From: Neomoorella stamsii
GTDB lineage: Bacteria > Bacillota > DSM-521 > Neomoorellales > Neomoorellaceae
Assembly (NCBI RefSeq): GCF_002995805.1
Contig: NZ_PVXL01000040.1
Coordinates: 62,001 to 126,000, forward strand
Direction: 5' to 3'
DNA: 64,000 nt
Both the position numbers and the translations under genes were made by a program. The notes below the pieces were generated by a model. It saw nothing but the letters and a program-made list of their open reading frames with translations. It was not told the DNA's origin and did not search any database. Position 1 is the stretch's first letter; every line of letters begins with the position of its first letter. Below are positions 44,630 to 53,358 of the stretch, piece after piece.

Positions 44630-45532
44630 TCATGTTAAATAATAAACTTTAGGTTCGGTGCCGAATTCTTCCTTTAAGCGCATAACGCCTTCCCTGGCCA
44701 GCAGTTCCGCCACCAGGCTGCCGGGATCGTTAAGGTCGCCGAAATTAGTTGCGCCGCCAATGCAGGTGGTGACGCAGACCGGTAAAATACCTGCCTCGAG
44801 GCGATGCAGGCAGAAAGTGCATTTGCGGGCATTGCCGATGGGCGAGTGGCCGTGACGTCGCGGCCATAGTTTGCCATATTCCGGGGAGGGGTCGCTTTCA
44901 TAGGGTTCCATACGTGGCGTGTCCTCGGTATAGAAAAGGCCGAAATCAAAGGAGCGAGCTCCATACGGGCAGGCCGTCAGGCAGTAGCGGCAGCCGATAC
45001 ATTTGTTATAATCGATGGCGATAATACCATCAGGCCGTTTATAGGTGGCTTTTACCGGGCACACCGCAACGCAGGAAGGTTCTTCGCACTGCATACACGG
45101 GCGCGGCAGGAAATTGCGCCGCACATTGGGATAACTCCCCCCTTTTTCCTCCATAACCGGACGGTAGACAACCCCGGGAGGGAGATGGTTTTCGGCTTTA
45201 CAGGCCACGGTGCAGGCCGCACAGCCTACACACTGGCGAAAATTGATGACCATGCCCCACCTGCGCTGTTCCACCGGCTTGGCTAGGGCCCGTTGCAAAT
45301 CTGCCTCCATGCGGAGAATTTTATTTTGCCATTCGCCCTGCTGCGGCCATGTCTTAACACCTCCCACGTTACTGCCATCACCAGCGGGTAAAGAAGTCGC
45401 CGCCTCGGCCTGCACCGGTTTGCCATTAGTTACACCTAACAGGACGGTGCCCAGGACCGTCGCCGCCACCGTGCTTTTGATCATTTCCCGGCGACTTATT
45501 TGCCTGTCCGCCTTTGTTCCATCATTAGCCAA
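44630..45532 (-). CDS. TtrB-like four-cluster iron-sulfur subunit
   Basis: 300 residues. Twin-arginine signal [16 protein letters not shown], then four 4Fe-4S motifs: [41 protein letters not shown] and [20 protein letters not shown]. It wires the NrfD quinol site to the molybdopterin subunit on the outer face. First gene of the reductase operon, 158 bases downstream of the response-regulator gene and behind its terminator, so it has its own promoter in 45533-45640 (no clear hexamers seen). Confidence 0.92.
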   Translation of the reverse strand: MANDGTKADRQISRREMIKSTVAATVLGTVLLGVTNGKPVQAEAATSLPAGDGSNVGGVKTWPQQGEWQNKILRMEADLQRALAKPVEQRRWGMVINFRQCVGCAACTVACKAENHLPPGVVYRPVMEEKGGSYPNVRRNFLPRPCMQCEEPSCVAVCPVKATYKRPDGIIAIDYNKCIGCRYCLTACPYGARSFDFGLFYTEDTPRMEPYESDPSPEYGKLWPRRHGHSPIGNARKCTFCLHRLEAGILPVCVTTCIGGATNFGDLNDPGSLVAELLAREGVMRLKEEFGTEPKVYYLT

Positions 45533-45642
45533 TATTGTTCCTCCCTTCCGTTAGTACTCCTAAAGTTCGGTGTTGCTGTAATCTCTATCACAATTGTCTT
45601 TCATCTCCTTGCCGAGGCCAATCAGTACCAACCCTGAAATTA

Positions 45643-45670
45643 AAAAAGCCTAAGGATTTTCCCTTAGGCA
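45643..45670 (-). terminator. Terminator after the NarL-type regulator
   Basis: Minus strand GCCTAAGG, short A-rich loop and CCTTAGGC, then TTTTTTAA. Confidence 0.8.
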
Positions 45671-45690
45671 TAAAACTTCACCTTTATATT

Positions 45691-46374
45691 TTATTCCCTG
45701 GGTATCAGCCCCTGCTGCAAGGCATAACGGACCAGTTCCGCCCGGCTGTTGCAATTGAGTTTCCTGGTCATATTCATTTTGTGAGTTTCTACCGTTTTTA
45801 CACTTAGGGACAACATTTCGGCGATTTCCTGGTTGGTATGGCCTAAAGCCACAAGGCGTAAAACTTCTATCTCCCTTTGGGTTAGATTATTGCCCTTCCT
45901 CGTCAGGTGAACGCCTTCGTGGGCCCCACCAGCCTTCGTTCCCTTTTGCAAGGCCTCGATTAAAGTCCTGGCCACTGCCGGATGGATGAAAACGCCACCG
46001 GCGTTTACTACCCTGATGGCCTCGATTAAGTCATTATCGGCAGCTCTTTTGATAATATACCCAGAAGCTCCAGCCTTCAGGGCCTTTTCTACATATTCGC
46101 GCTCTTCATGCATTGAGAGAATGATTACTTTAATCGAAGGCATTTCGGCGATAATTCGCTGGACCACGGTAAAACCGTTGCAAAAGGGCATGCTGATATC
46201 CAAAAGGAGTATATCCGGCATAAGCTTCCTGGCCAGACGCAGTGCCTGGTCACCGTCACCGGCCTCTCCTACCACCTGCATATCCGGTTCGGCATTGATT
46301 AAAAATCGTAAACCGGTCAAAACGACGTTGTGATCGTCGGCTATGAGCACTCGGATCTTTTTAACAGGTTCCAT
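45691..46374 (-). CDS. NarL/LuxR-type response regulator of the reductase operon
   Basis: 227 residues. The receiver domain has IADDHNVVLTGL, LLLDISMPFCNG (acceptor Asp near 56) and IIKRAADNDLI. The C-terminal LuxR helix-turn-helix has LTQREIEVLRLVALGHTNQEIAEML and SVKTVETHKMNM (quoted as two stretches). The ATG at 46374 (MEPVKKIRVLIADD) overlaps the end of the kinase remnant by 14 bases. By analogy with TtrR it should activate the reductase genes; its partner kinase has lost the catalytic core, so it must be driven another way or be idle. Confidence 0.88.
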   Translation of the reverse strand: MEPVKKIRVLIADDHNVVLTGLRFLINAEPDMQVVGEAGDGDQALRLARKLMPDILLLDISMPFCNGFTVVQRIIAEMPSIKVIILSMHEEREYVEKALKAGASGYIIKRAADNDLIEAIRVVNAGGVFIHPAVARTLIEALQKGTKAGGAHEGVHLTRKGNNLTQREIEVLRLVALGHTNQEIAEMLSLSVKTVETHKMNMTRKLNCNSRAELVRYALQQGLIPRE

Positions 46375-46897
46375 TTCTATCACCTCCGCTCCGACCTGCA
46401 ACCGGAAGTGGGATATCCACATAGACGGCGGTGCCCCCGCGCACCACTCCCAATTGGCCACCCATGATAGGGACGGTCGCTTGATGAATTAATCCCTCAT
46501 CGGTAGCCAAAATTTTCTGGTTTTCTATTTTTGTCGCCACTGCTGGGTTGTATGCCAGCAAATCTATGGGAAAACCGCCTACGAAGGTATGGGACAAGAC
46601 CCTTCCCCAATTATCCTGGATGAAAATATAGCGAATATCCTCGCCGCTGGTTTGCATATCCCGCAACATTTGATGCAAGGCGTAAAGGTCACCGGTTAAA
46701 ATAAGTTCGGTGCTTTGGGCCGCTACAGCCTCGGCCGTGGTCAGGGCCCGCTGATCAAGCTGCCGACTTAAAGAACCCGCCAGGATGACTCTGGTTTGCA
46801 CGGTCATGGCCAAACCCATAAGCAAGATTATCGTCAAAACTAAAAATAACACTTTATGATGAAAACTGCCGCCTATTTTCGCCCGGAACACCCTCAC
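46361..46897 (-). pseudogene. Sensor histidine kinase with internal deletion (sensor part only)
   Basis: 178 residues. One N-terminal membrane helix (about 15-33) and an extracellular sensor domain (about 34-155; VAAQSTELILTGDLYALHQM, FIQDNWGRVLSHTF, ATDEGLIHQATVPI) are normal. The second membrane helix, HAMP, His-box and ATPase are absent. Right after GGQLGVVR the frame continues GGTAVYVDIPLPV, which looks like the last beta-strand of a HATPase domain. This suggests an in-frame deletion of roughly 300 residues. ATGA overlap with the upstream binding-protein gene and a 14-base overlap with the regulator show it was a three-gene signalling operon. Confidence 0.78.
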
Positions 46898-47844
46898 GGA
46901 TAACCCACCTTCCGGGCAATCTCGCGAACGGGATTATAGGCTTCATCCGTAATGGCCACAAAACGTTCAATGCCCAGTTCCGCCAAAATCCTGCGACCTG
47001 CCTCTGTTTCATGCATTTTTAAAAAGGTCGAGGTGATTTTTTCTTTAAGCGCCGGGTCTAGGGTCGGTCGCATCACCACCGGCGGTGACATGAAATCTTC
47101 CGATCGTTGCACAACCTTTACTTTGGCAATAATTTCGGGATGTTTTTTGGCAAATGCTGCAAACACAAGGCTGTCGACGGCGGCTCCGTCAACCAAGCCG
47201 TCAGCCACGGCCCGGATGGACTTGTCGTGGCTGTAGGTAAAAATATAGTTCCGGAAAAAGGTTTCCGCAGTCTTTCCCCTTTGCGTTATATAGTATAAGG
47301 GTACCAGCCGCCCGCTCATGGACATGGGATCGGAAAAAGCAAAGCGCTTACCTTCAAGATCGTAAAAATTCTTGGCCGGACTGGAAGCGGGAACAATAAT
47401 GTACGAAGCATATGCCGCCCGTCCGTCAAATTCCGGAGCCGCCACCAGTTCCATGCCGAAATCGCGCTAGCCCTTGACGTAAGCATAGGTGCATACAAAG
47501 GCTACATCAATGTCCCCTGAATTCATCAACAAGTTTACTTCCGCATAGGTGGGACGGGTAACAAATTCAACAGGATATCCCAAGCGCTCTTCTAAATATC
47601 CGGCTAAATCAGTATAGGCCGGGTATCCTTCTTCCGGAGAAATCACAGGAGCGGCGGCCAAACGTAGGGGACGTTGCAAGTCTCCCGGTTGGGCAGAACC
47701 ATTGTAACTGGCTCCCGGATAGTCGCTGCGTAAATCGTTGAGTTTTATTATCCCTTCACGGTTTGTTTTAGCGCATCCTGATAACAGTAATATGAGCAAA
47801 ATAAACGCCAGGAATAAAATTAACTTTGACCGCCCGGTGGACAT
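46894..47844 (-). pseudogene. PhnD-type periplasmic binding lipoprotein, interrupted by an amber stop
   Basis: A lipoprotein signal (LILLLSGCAK) starts a phosphonate/phosphite-binding-like protein: YPAYTDLAGYLEERLGYPVEF, GDIDVAFVCTYAYVKG, then TAG at 47467-47469, then in the same frame RDFGMELVAAPEF, DPMSMSGRLVPLYYI and the rest to 46894. Relatives such as ArxX, ArrX and AioX bind arsenic oxyanions and feed a histidine kinase, and TtrS carries the same domain. A single CAG-to-TAG change would explain the break. An ATG at 47454 just after the stop could restart a fragment without signal peptide. It starts at the ATG 47844 (a longer frame begins at 47868). Confidence 0.8.
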
Positions 47845-47979
47845 CAGTACAGCCGCCCCCCGATGCAACTTTAAAACAATTATAGCATAATTAATAAATC
47901 TGTACCTCTCTCCCGTCGATAAATAATCATTTTCCCTGGACCGGCGGTTTTAACGCCGGACGGCCAGAGGTGGCAAATG

Positions 47980-50103
47980 TTAAGCCTGTTCCGGCGGGAC
48001 AGCCTTGCCGCCATACCACAGTATCCTAGTGGCGTTGAAGATAGCTGCTAGCGTGACGCCTACATCGGCAAAAACGGCTTCCCAGATGGTGGCCACGCCA
48101 AAGGCTCCCAGGATAAGAAAGAATCCTTTGACGCCCAGGGCCACGGCCACATTTTGTTTCACGATCCGGGCTGTATGCCGGCTAATTTCCACAGCCGTGG
48201 CCAGTTTGAAAGGGGCGTCCTCCATAAGGACCACATCGGCGGCCTCGATGGCGGCATCACTCCCCAAGCCGCCCATGGCCACCCCTATGTCGGCCCGGGT
48301 AATAACCGGGGCGTCATTGATGCCGTCGCCCACGAAGGCAATTTTCCGGCGGCGGTCAGGCAGAGCGGCCTGCAATTCCTCTACTTTCGCCACCTTGTCT
48401 TCCGGCAGGATCTCGGCAAAATAAGCGTCGACGCCCACTTCTTCAGCCACCCGGCGGGCCACCGCCTCCTCATCGCCGGTAAGCATCACTATTTTCTTTA
48501 TACCCAGCTCCTTAAGCCTGGTAATAGCCTCCCTGGCATCGGTTTTCACCTCATCGGCAATGACGATGTAGCCGGCAAAGGTGCCGTCAATGGCCACGTG
48601 AACACCGGTGCCTGCCACGCTGCATACATCGTGCGCGATCCCTTCCCGGTGCATTAAACGATCGTTACCGGCCAGGACCCTTTTCCCGTCGACCACGGCG
48701 CTGATGCCGTGGCCGGGAATTTCCTGGTACTCGCTGACCCTCTCGGAGTCAATCTCCTGCCCGTAGGCCACCCGGATGGACTGGGCGATGGGATGGCTGG
48801 AGTAGACCTCGGCGGCAGCAGCTGCTGCCAGGAGTTCATCTTCCTGAAAACCGTTGGATGGAACCACCTGCGTAACCCGGAAAACTCCTTTCGTCAGGGT
48901 ACCGGTTTTATCAAAAACCACGGTATGCAGCCCGGTCAGGGCGTCCAGGAAGTTGGCGCCCTTGACCAGGATGCCCTGGCGCGAAGCCGCGCCGATGCCA
49001 CCGAAGTATCCCAGGGGGATAGAAACTACCAGGGCGCAGGGGCAGGAGATGACGAGTAAAACCAGAGCCCGGTAGACCCATGTCGAGAAGGTAGCCCCGG
49101 GCAGGACCAGGGGCGGGATGACCGCCAGGGCCAGGGCTCCCAAGACCACTGCTGGGGTGTAGTAACGGGAAAAGGCAGTGATAAACTGCTCCGTCGGGGC
49201 TTTACGGGCCGCGGCGTTTTCTACCAGCTCCAGGATACGAGCCACAGAGGATTCGCCGAAGGGCCTCGTCACTTTGACGGTCAGGAGGCCCTGGCCGTTA
49301 ATCATCCCGGCCAGGATTTTTTCACCCTTTTCCACCTTCCGGGGCACGGCTTCCCCCGTCAGGGCCGAGGTGTCGACAAAGGAAACGCCCTCCACCACCT
49401 CGCCGTCCAGGGGCACTCTCTCGCCCGGCTTGACAACAATAGTTTGACCCACCTCTACCTCCTCCGGCCGTACCTGTTTTGTTTCCCCGTTTAGCTTCAA
49501 GTTGGCGAACTCCGGCCTGATATCCAGCAGGGCGGCAATGGAACGGCGGGAGCGATTGACAGCCCGCTCCTGGAAATACTCGCCTACAGCATAAAAGAGC
49601 ATCACCGCTGCCGCCTCGGGTAGCTGGTGAATGGCAATGGCGCCAATAGTGGCAATGGTCATCAGGAAGTTTTCGTCAAAAAACTGGCCCCGGGTCAGAT
49701 TGCGCACCGCTGTCGTAAGCACCCGCCAGCCTACCAGGAAGTAGGAGGACAAAAGAATCGTATACTCGGCCCACGAATAAGGAGTGCGATGAAGCGATTC
49801 GTTAAAAATAAATCCTACCGCCAGGAAAAAACCTGCGGCTATAAGGAGATAGAGCTGTCTTTTCTCTTCCCATGCTGCTTCCTCCTCAGCCACAGGCCTC
49901 TGGTTGGTAATATCTATAATATTCACGCAGGGTTCGACCCGGGCGATGACCTCCCGGGCCGCCGGGAGCAGTTCCGGGGGCAGGTCTAAGCTCTGGTTGG
50001 CGAAGTTAACGGTAACCTTTTCTAAGCCTTTAACTTTACGCAGTTCTCGCTCAATCCTGGCAGCGCAGCTGGCGCAATCCAGTCCCTCCAGGGTGTAACG
50101 CAT
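47980..50103 (-). CDS. cadA: CadA-type P1B heavy-metal ATPase
   Basis: 707 residues. N-terminal metal-binding domain with GLDCASCAAR (residues 7-16). About eight membrane helices; the ion-binding motif SCPCALVVSIPLG marks the Zn/Cd/Pb group. Then DKTGTLTKG (phosphorylation Asp), SHPIAQSI, TGDEEAVARRVAEEVG and GDGINDAPVITRADIG. Exports Cd2+, Zn2+ or Pb2+. It follows a CadC-like repressor gene by 11 bases. A CCGGCG/CGCCGG hairpin lies past the stop near 47.95 kb. Confidence 0.93.
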   Translation of the reverse strand: MRYTLEGLDCASCAARIERELRKVKGLEKVTVNFANQSLDLPPELLPAAREVIARVEPCVNIIDITNQRPVAEEEAAWEEKRQLYLLIAAGFFLAVGFIFNESLHRTPYSWAEYTILLSSYFLVGWRVLTTAVRNLTRGQFFDENFLMTIATIGAIAIHQLPEAAAVMLFYAVGEYFQERAVNRSRRSIAALLDIRPEFANLKLNGETKQVRPEEVEVGQTIVVKPGERVPLDGEVVEGVSFVDTSALTGEAVPRKVEKGEKILAGMINGQGLLTVKVTRPFGESSVARILELVENAAARKAPTEQFITAFSRYYTPAVVLGALALAVIPPLVLPGATFSTWVYRALVLLVISCPCALVVSIPLGYFGGIGAASRQGILVKGANFLDALTGLHTVVFDKTGTLTKGVFRVTQVVPSNGFQEDELLAAAAAAEVYSSHPIAQSIRVAYGQEIDSERVSEYQEIPGHGISAVVDGKRVLAGNDRLMHREGIAHDVCSVAGTGVHVAIDGTFAGYIVIADEVKTDAREAITRLKELGIKKIVMLTGDEEAVARRVAEEVGVDAYFAEILPEDKVAKVEELQAALPDRRRKIAFVGDGINDAPVITRADIGVAMGGLGSDAAIEAADVVLMEDAPFKLATAVEISRHTARIVKQNVAVALGVKGFFLILGAFGVATIWEAVFADVGVTLAAIFNATRILWYGGKAVPPEQA

Positions 50104-50114
50104 ACCTTGGCCTC

Positions 50115-50462
50115 CTATCTCCCCTCAGCAAAGTGGGCCTGAGCCTCACGGATCAGGTTTAAGATGTGCTCATCATCCAGCGAATAATAGACCATCTTGC
50201 CGTCCCGGCGATACTTGACCAGGCGTAAAGCTTTCAGCAGGCGCAGGTGGTGGGAGACGGCAGGCAAACTCGTGTCCAGGAGCGCTGCCAGATCACACAC
50301 GCAAAGTTCCTGGTGGGCCAGCAGATAGAGGATTTTGGTCCGGGTTTCGTCCCCGAGGACCTTAAAAAATTCCGATAAACCGGCTACATCCAGCACCTTG
50401 TCCTTCAGGTGCTCAAGGTGGCCGGAAGGACAGAAGCTATCACAGAGGTCATTATTAGGCAA
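50115..50462 (-). CDS. cadC: CadC/CmtR-like ArsR-family repressor
   Basis: 115 residues. The N-terminal CDSFCPSGH and ELCVCDLAALL in the helix-turn-helix provide the cysteines of a CadC-type metal site; SLPAVSHHLRLLKALRLVKYRRDG is the recognition helix and wing (two adjoining pieces). It represses cadA when no metal is bound. Its promoter (TTGACA-17-TATACT) carries a CAATTGTTTAATTG palindrome. Confidence 0.92.
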   Translation of the reverse strand: MPNNDLCDSFCPSGHLEHLKDKVLDVAGLSEFFKVLGDETRTKILYLLAHQELCVCDLAALLDTSLPAVSHHLRLLKALRLVKYRRDGKMVYYSLDDEHILNLIREAQAHFAEGR

Positions 50463-50486
50463 GGATAATCACTCCAAACGATTAAT

Positions 50487-50530
50487 CAATTGTTTAATTG
50501 TAGTATATTTATCTACTCCTTCAATGTCAA
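50487..50530 (-). promoter_or_regulatory. Promoter and operator of cadC-cadA
   Basis: Minus strand TTGACA (50525-50530), 17-base spacer, TATACT (50502-50507). Immediately downstream CAATT AAAC AATTG (50487-50500) forms an inverted repeat at the start of transcription. Confidence 0.75.
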
Positions 50531-50582
50531 GCTCAGGAAGTTCAATTATCGCACTACGTTTTATAATTCTTGGAGAAAATAG

Positions 50583-50603
50583 AAAAGGAAGCTTATAGCT
50601 TCC
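50583..50603 (-). terminator. Terminator after the third ArsR gene
   Basis: GGAAGC TATAA GCTTCC followed on the minus strand by TTTTC. Confidence 0.65.
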
Positions 50604-50655
50604 CCCGCTACATATCTTTTGCGGTAGTTACCCGCACCAGGGGTTGCAGCCCGGT

Positions 50656-51000
50656 CTAACTTCCCTTCCTTTCATCTTTACCCTGTAGCCCCTGCAGTTC
50701 CGCCATGGTGGTGGCTATCTCCTGGGTCAAAATACCGCCCACCAGGTCCAGAACCTCGAAGATTTCTGGGTGCTTGACCCGGTAGAGAACCTTTAAACCT
50801 TCTTTGCGGGTAATGACAATGTCCTCCTTGCGCAGCACGGCCAGGTGCTGGGAGATATTCGGTTGCTCCAGTTCCAGGTCTTCTATAAACTCGCAGACAC
50901 ACTTCTCCCCCTGGCGCAGTTGTTCCAGGATCCTCACCCGGGTCGGGTGGGCCAGGGCTTTAAAAAATTCCGCCTTCAGGCTGTAGAGTCTCTCAGCCAA
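50656..51000 (-). CDS. ArsR-family repressor, probable regulator of the ArsP-like permease operon
   Basis: 114 residues. FFKALAHPTRVRILEQL, metalloid-binding EKCVCEFIEDL and EQPNISQHLAVLRKEDIVITRKEG are the family core. It starts at a TTG with AAGGAGG 7 bases upstream. There is no target gene directly after it. Its own promoter shares TAAACTAATATAT and spacing with the permease promoter at 40.2 kb. Confidence 0.9.
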   Translation of the reverse strand: MAERLYSLKAEFFKALAHPTRVRILEQLRQGEKCVCEFIEDLELEQPNISQHLAVLRKEDIVITRKEGLKVLYRVKHPEIFEVLDLVGGILTQEIATTMAELQGLQGKDERKGS

Positions 51001-51013
51001 TGAATGTCCTCCT

Positions 51014-51066
51014 TATATGCGAATTCATGCATATATTAGTTTATGCTCTAAAATCTGGTTTGTCAA
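51014..51066 (-). promoter_or_regulatory. Promoter and operator of the third ArsR gene
   Basis: Minus strand TTGACA (51061-51066), 17-base spacer, TAAACT (51038-51043). Overlapping it is TATATGC N8 GCATATA (51014-51035), a perfect 7-base inverted repeat. TAAACTAATATAT is identical to the permease promoter near 40.18 kb. Confidence 0.75.
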
Positions 51067-51171
51067 GGACCAGGGTCCAGCCGGGTGGTAAACAGGCTTC
51101 CGGCAATTTACCGAAAAAAGAGGCCTTCTGGCCCCTTCTACTGACCCTACAAACGGGCGTTATGTCTTCAC

Positions 51172-51429
51172 TTAGCCTCTGGCCACCTGGCAGCCGCAGC
51201 GGTTGGAGACGGTCATGACCAGGACTGCCTCGTACCGGTCCGCCGCCACCTGGAAAAGCTGCCGGGCCGCCCGCCAAACGGCCTCCTCCTCACCGCGGAT
51301 AATGGTGCTCATGGCATTGACCTCTACTTCCACCCCGCTCTGCTCCAGGGCCGCTACCGCTTCCTTAATTACCGGCGTATAGGCGGCCGTCCCCAGGGGG
51401 TAGAGGGACAGCTGGCAGGCAAGGAACAT
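51172..51429 (-). CDS. YkoF/thiamine-binding-like small protein
   Basis: 85 residues: MFLACQLSLYPLGTAAYTPVI, SGVEVEVNAMSTIIRGEEEAVW and a late SNRCGCQ. It fits the YKOF/MTH1187 family of ferredoxin-like folds that bind thiamine precursors or act as small regulatory proteins. It lies downstream of the DUF401 transporter gene (206-base gap) and in the same direction, so it may assist that transporter. Confidence 0.75.
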   Translation of the reverse strand: MFLACQLSLYPLGTAAYTPVIKEAVAALEQSGVEVEVNAMSTIIRGEEEAVWRAARQLFQVAADRYEAVLVMTVSNRCGCQVARG

Positions 51430-51520
51430 AACCTCAGCCTCCCTTCAATTGTGGCTAAGTACCAGGCTTCCTTTACACTCAGTTAAATGTAACTAAAACA
51501 GGTAACCGGCCTATCTCCAT

Positions 51521-51567
51521 ACCCTCTCCGCTTATACTCCGATTTATGAACCATTGTATCATAAAGT
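51521..51567. repeat. Dispersed intergenic repeat, copy B
   Basis: ACCCTCTCCGCTT, CTCCG, TTTATGAAC and GTATCATAAAGT in the same order as copy A at 9176-9233. It lies in the gap between the YkoF-like and DUF401 genes; nothing else is visible in that gap. Confidence 0.5.
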
Positions 51568-51635
51568 CGGATTTAATGCTACTTGTTAGAGAAAATAACA
51601 CTAACACCTGAACGACAGAGCTGTTCCGCTGAGGG

Positions 51636-52847
51636 TTACAAGACCAGATACGCGGCGACAGCTACCGCCAGGAGTGCCGCCTCCGGGCCAACCATCATCC
51701 TGAGCACCTTGCGCAGGTCGGCCTTGAAGAAGTCCACGGTGAGAGCCAGGCAGAGGTGCATGGGGGTTAACATGTTCCCGGTAAAGCCGGCTATAAAAAT
51801 GAATACCGTCAGGGGCAGGCTCATCTGGCCGCCCACAGCAGCCATGACAATGGGAAAGGCAATCCCCACATAGGCTACCGTCAGGCCGGTCAGCATGCCT
51901 ACCAAGAAGCTTATGAGGCCGAAAATCACAAATTCGGACACCGGCAGCATGGCCAGTAAAGAAGGCAGGCCATCGACCGCCCGGGTATCTACCAGTACCT
52001 CCTTGAAGAGCATTACTTCCCACACCAGCAGGAGGGTCTTTACGGCTATGGCCTCCCGGCACAGGTGCCAGAATTTCAGCGGTGTATAGCGGTGCCGCAC
52101 CAGCAGGAAAAGGAGTACTACTCCCACCGCCAGGCCGACCTCCACGTGGAAAACCAGTACCAGGGCCACCACCACCAGTACCGGCAGGATGCTGAGGAAG
52201 AGTTCCCGGGCCGGGGTGTGGTGACCGGCCGGTACTTCTTCCCTTACCTCATCCTCCGTTTCTATCTTTATTCGCCTGAGGGCCGGGATACCCAACAGGA
52301 TTACCAGCACCCCATAAGGAGCCAGGGCAGCAATCAGGTGGGGTAAAGGGATCCCGCTGAGGCGGGAGGCCAACAGAACCCCGGGGTAAAGGGGTAGGAA
52401 GTACTCCCAGATATGACGGTAGTAGTAATTAATAAAGCTCTTTTCTTCGGCAGCTATAGCAGTACGCGCCGCCGCCTGCCCCACCAGGGGAGCGGAAAAC
52501 AGCGCGCCCCCTGCCGAAGGCATAAGGCCGATAAAGGCCGGCAACAGGGCCATCACTAGCCGCCGGTTGCGTATGAGGCCCCGCAGCCCTTGCAGCATCC
52601 TCTCCAGGTAACCCTGTTCACCCAGGAGGTGTTCAAAAAGCATGATGAGAGCCAGGATAATCTCCAGCTCCAGGGTAGCGGGGCTTTTGGTGGCCTGCCA
52701 GGCCATGCCCAGGAAAGCAACTGGACCGGTGTGGTAAAGGGCGGCCAGGAGGAGCGAGCTGCCAAGCATCACCGGTCCCAGGGGCGCCCGCCGACCCAGG
52801 AGCACCATCATTATCCCGAACACCAGCAACAGCTTGAGTCCTTCCAA
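51636..52847 (-). CDS. DUF401 family membrane protein
   Basis: 403 residues and about ten to eleven membrane helices, related to the citrate/anion transporter superfamily. Typical segments are LLPAFIGLMPSAGGALFSAPLV, the central PAGHHTPARELFLSILPVLVVV and GFTGNMLTPMHLCLALTVDFFK (each under scrutiny as separate motifs). Substrate unknown. The start codon is an ATG at about 52847 with GGAAGGAGA upstream. A Fur-like palindrome lies 28 bases upstream. Confidence 0.82.
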   Translation of the reverse strand: MEGLKLLLVFGIMMVLLGRRAPLGPVMLGSSLLLAALYHTGPVAFLGMAWQATKSPATLELEIILALIMLFEHLLGEQGYLERMLQGLRGLIRNRRLVMALLPAFIGLMPSAGGALFSAPLVGQAAARTAIAAEEKSFINYYYRHIWEYFLPLYPGVLLASRLSGIPLPHLIAALAPYGVLVILLGIPALRRIKIETEDEVREEVPAGHHTPARELFLSILPVLVVVALVLVFHVEVGLAVGVVLLFLLVRHRYTPLKFWHLCREAIAVKTLLLVWEVMLFKEVLVDTRAVDGLPSLLAMLPVSEFVIFGLISFLVGMLTGLTVAYVGIAFPIVMAAVGGQMSLPLTVFIFIAGFTGNMLTPMHLCLALTVDFFKADLRKVLRMMVGPEAALLAVAVAAYLVL

Positions 52848-52874
52848 TGTTGTCTCCTTCCCCGTACAATCAAG

Positions 52875-52890
52875 TTATCACTAATGATAA
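52875..52890 (-). promoter_or_regulatory. Palindrome upstream of the DUF401 gene
   Basis: TTATCA CTAA TGATAA, perfect 6-base arms; with flanking bases (TGATAATCA) it resembles half of a Fur/Zur-type box. Regulation by iron, zinc or manganese is possible. Confidence 0.4.
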
Positions 52891-53062
52891 TCACGCCGCA
52901 ACAATAAATCAAGGGGTATTACTCCCAGGGAGTAGGATATTCCGGGCACCTGTCAAGGGAAGAAACCCTCATGAATGGCGTCACCCCTGCCTGGCAGCCG
53001 GGATGGCGGAGTTTATTAAGAGGCCGGAAATTTTACCGGTTTGAGGAAAAATCAGAAGTAAA

Positions 53063-53088
53063 AAGACGGGGCTGAGGCCCCATCTTTT
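53063..53088 (-). terminator. Terminator after the DUF6485 gene
   Basis: Minus strand GATGGGGC CTCA GCCCCGTC followed by TTTTTAC. Confidence 0.75.
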
Positions 53089-53128
53089 CCTTCTACCTTC
53101 ACGCCAGGTTTGCCTTTCGTTTGTGAAA

Positions 53129-53329
53129 CTAGGCACGGCTATTATAGGCTATAAAGCGTGCAATGCTGCGATCATAAGTTCTTTCTATTTCCGGTGGAAA
53201 GAAACAGCCAGGCAGCTCTCCATATTTCCGGTGATAGGTTATACATTCGCAGCATTTACCCTTGCGGCTGCAGGGTTGATAGGTACAGGTGCACCTTTCC
53301 ATATTGGCCTGCAGATTGCACTGCGCCAT
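53129..53329 (-). CDS. DUF6485 family cysteine-rich small protein
   Basis: 66 residues: [20 protein letters not shown], then [22 protein letters not shown] and TYDRSIARF. Eight cysteines suggest a zinc or iron-sulfur site. The family is common in anaerobic Firmicutes and has no known function. ATG 53329 is chosen over 53353 because the family starts there. It follows the flavin reductase gene. Confidence 0.82.
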   Translation of the reverse strand: MAQCNLQANMERCTCTYQPCSRKGKCCECITYHRKYGELPGCFFPPEIERTYDRSIARFIAYNSRA

Positions 53330-53358
53330 TTTCTCACCCCTTACCGGTTCCAAACTCT

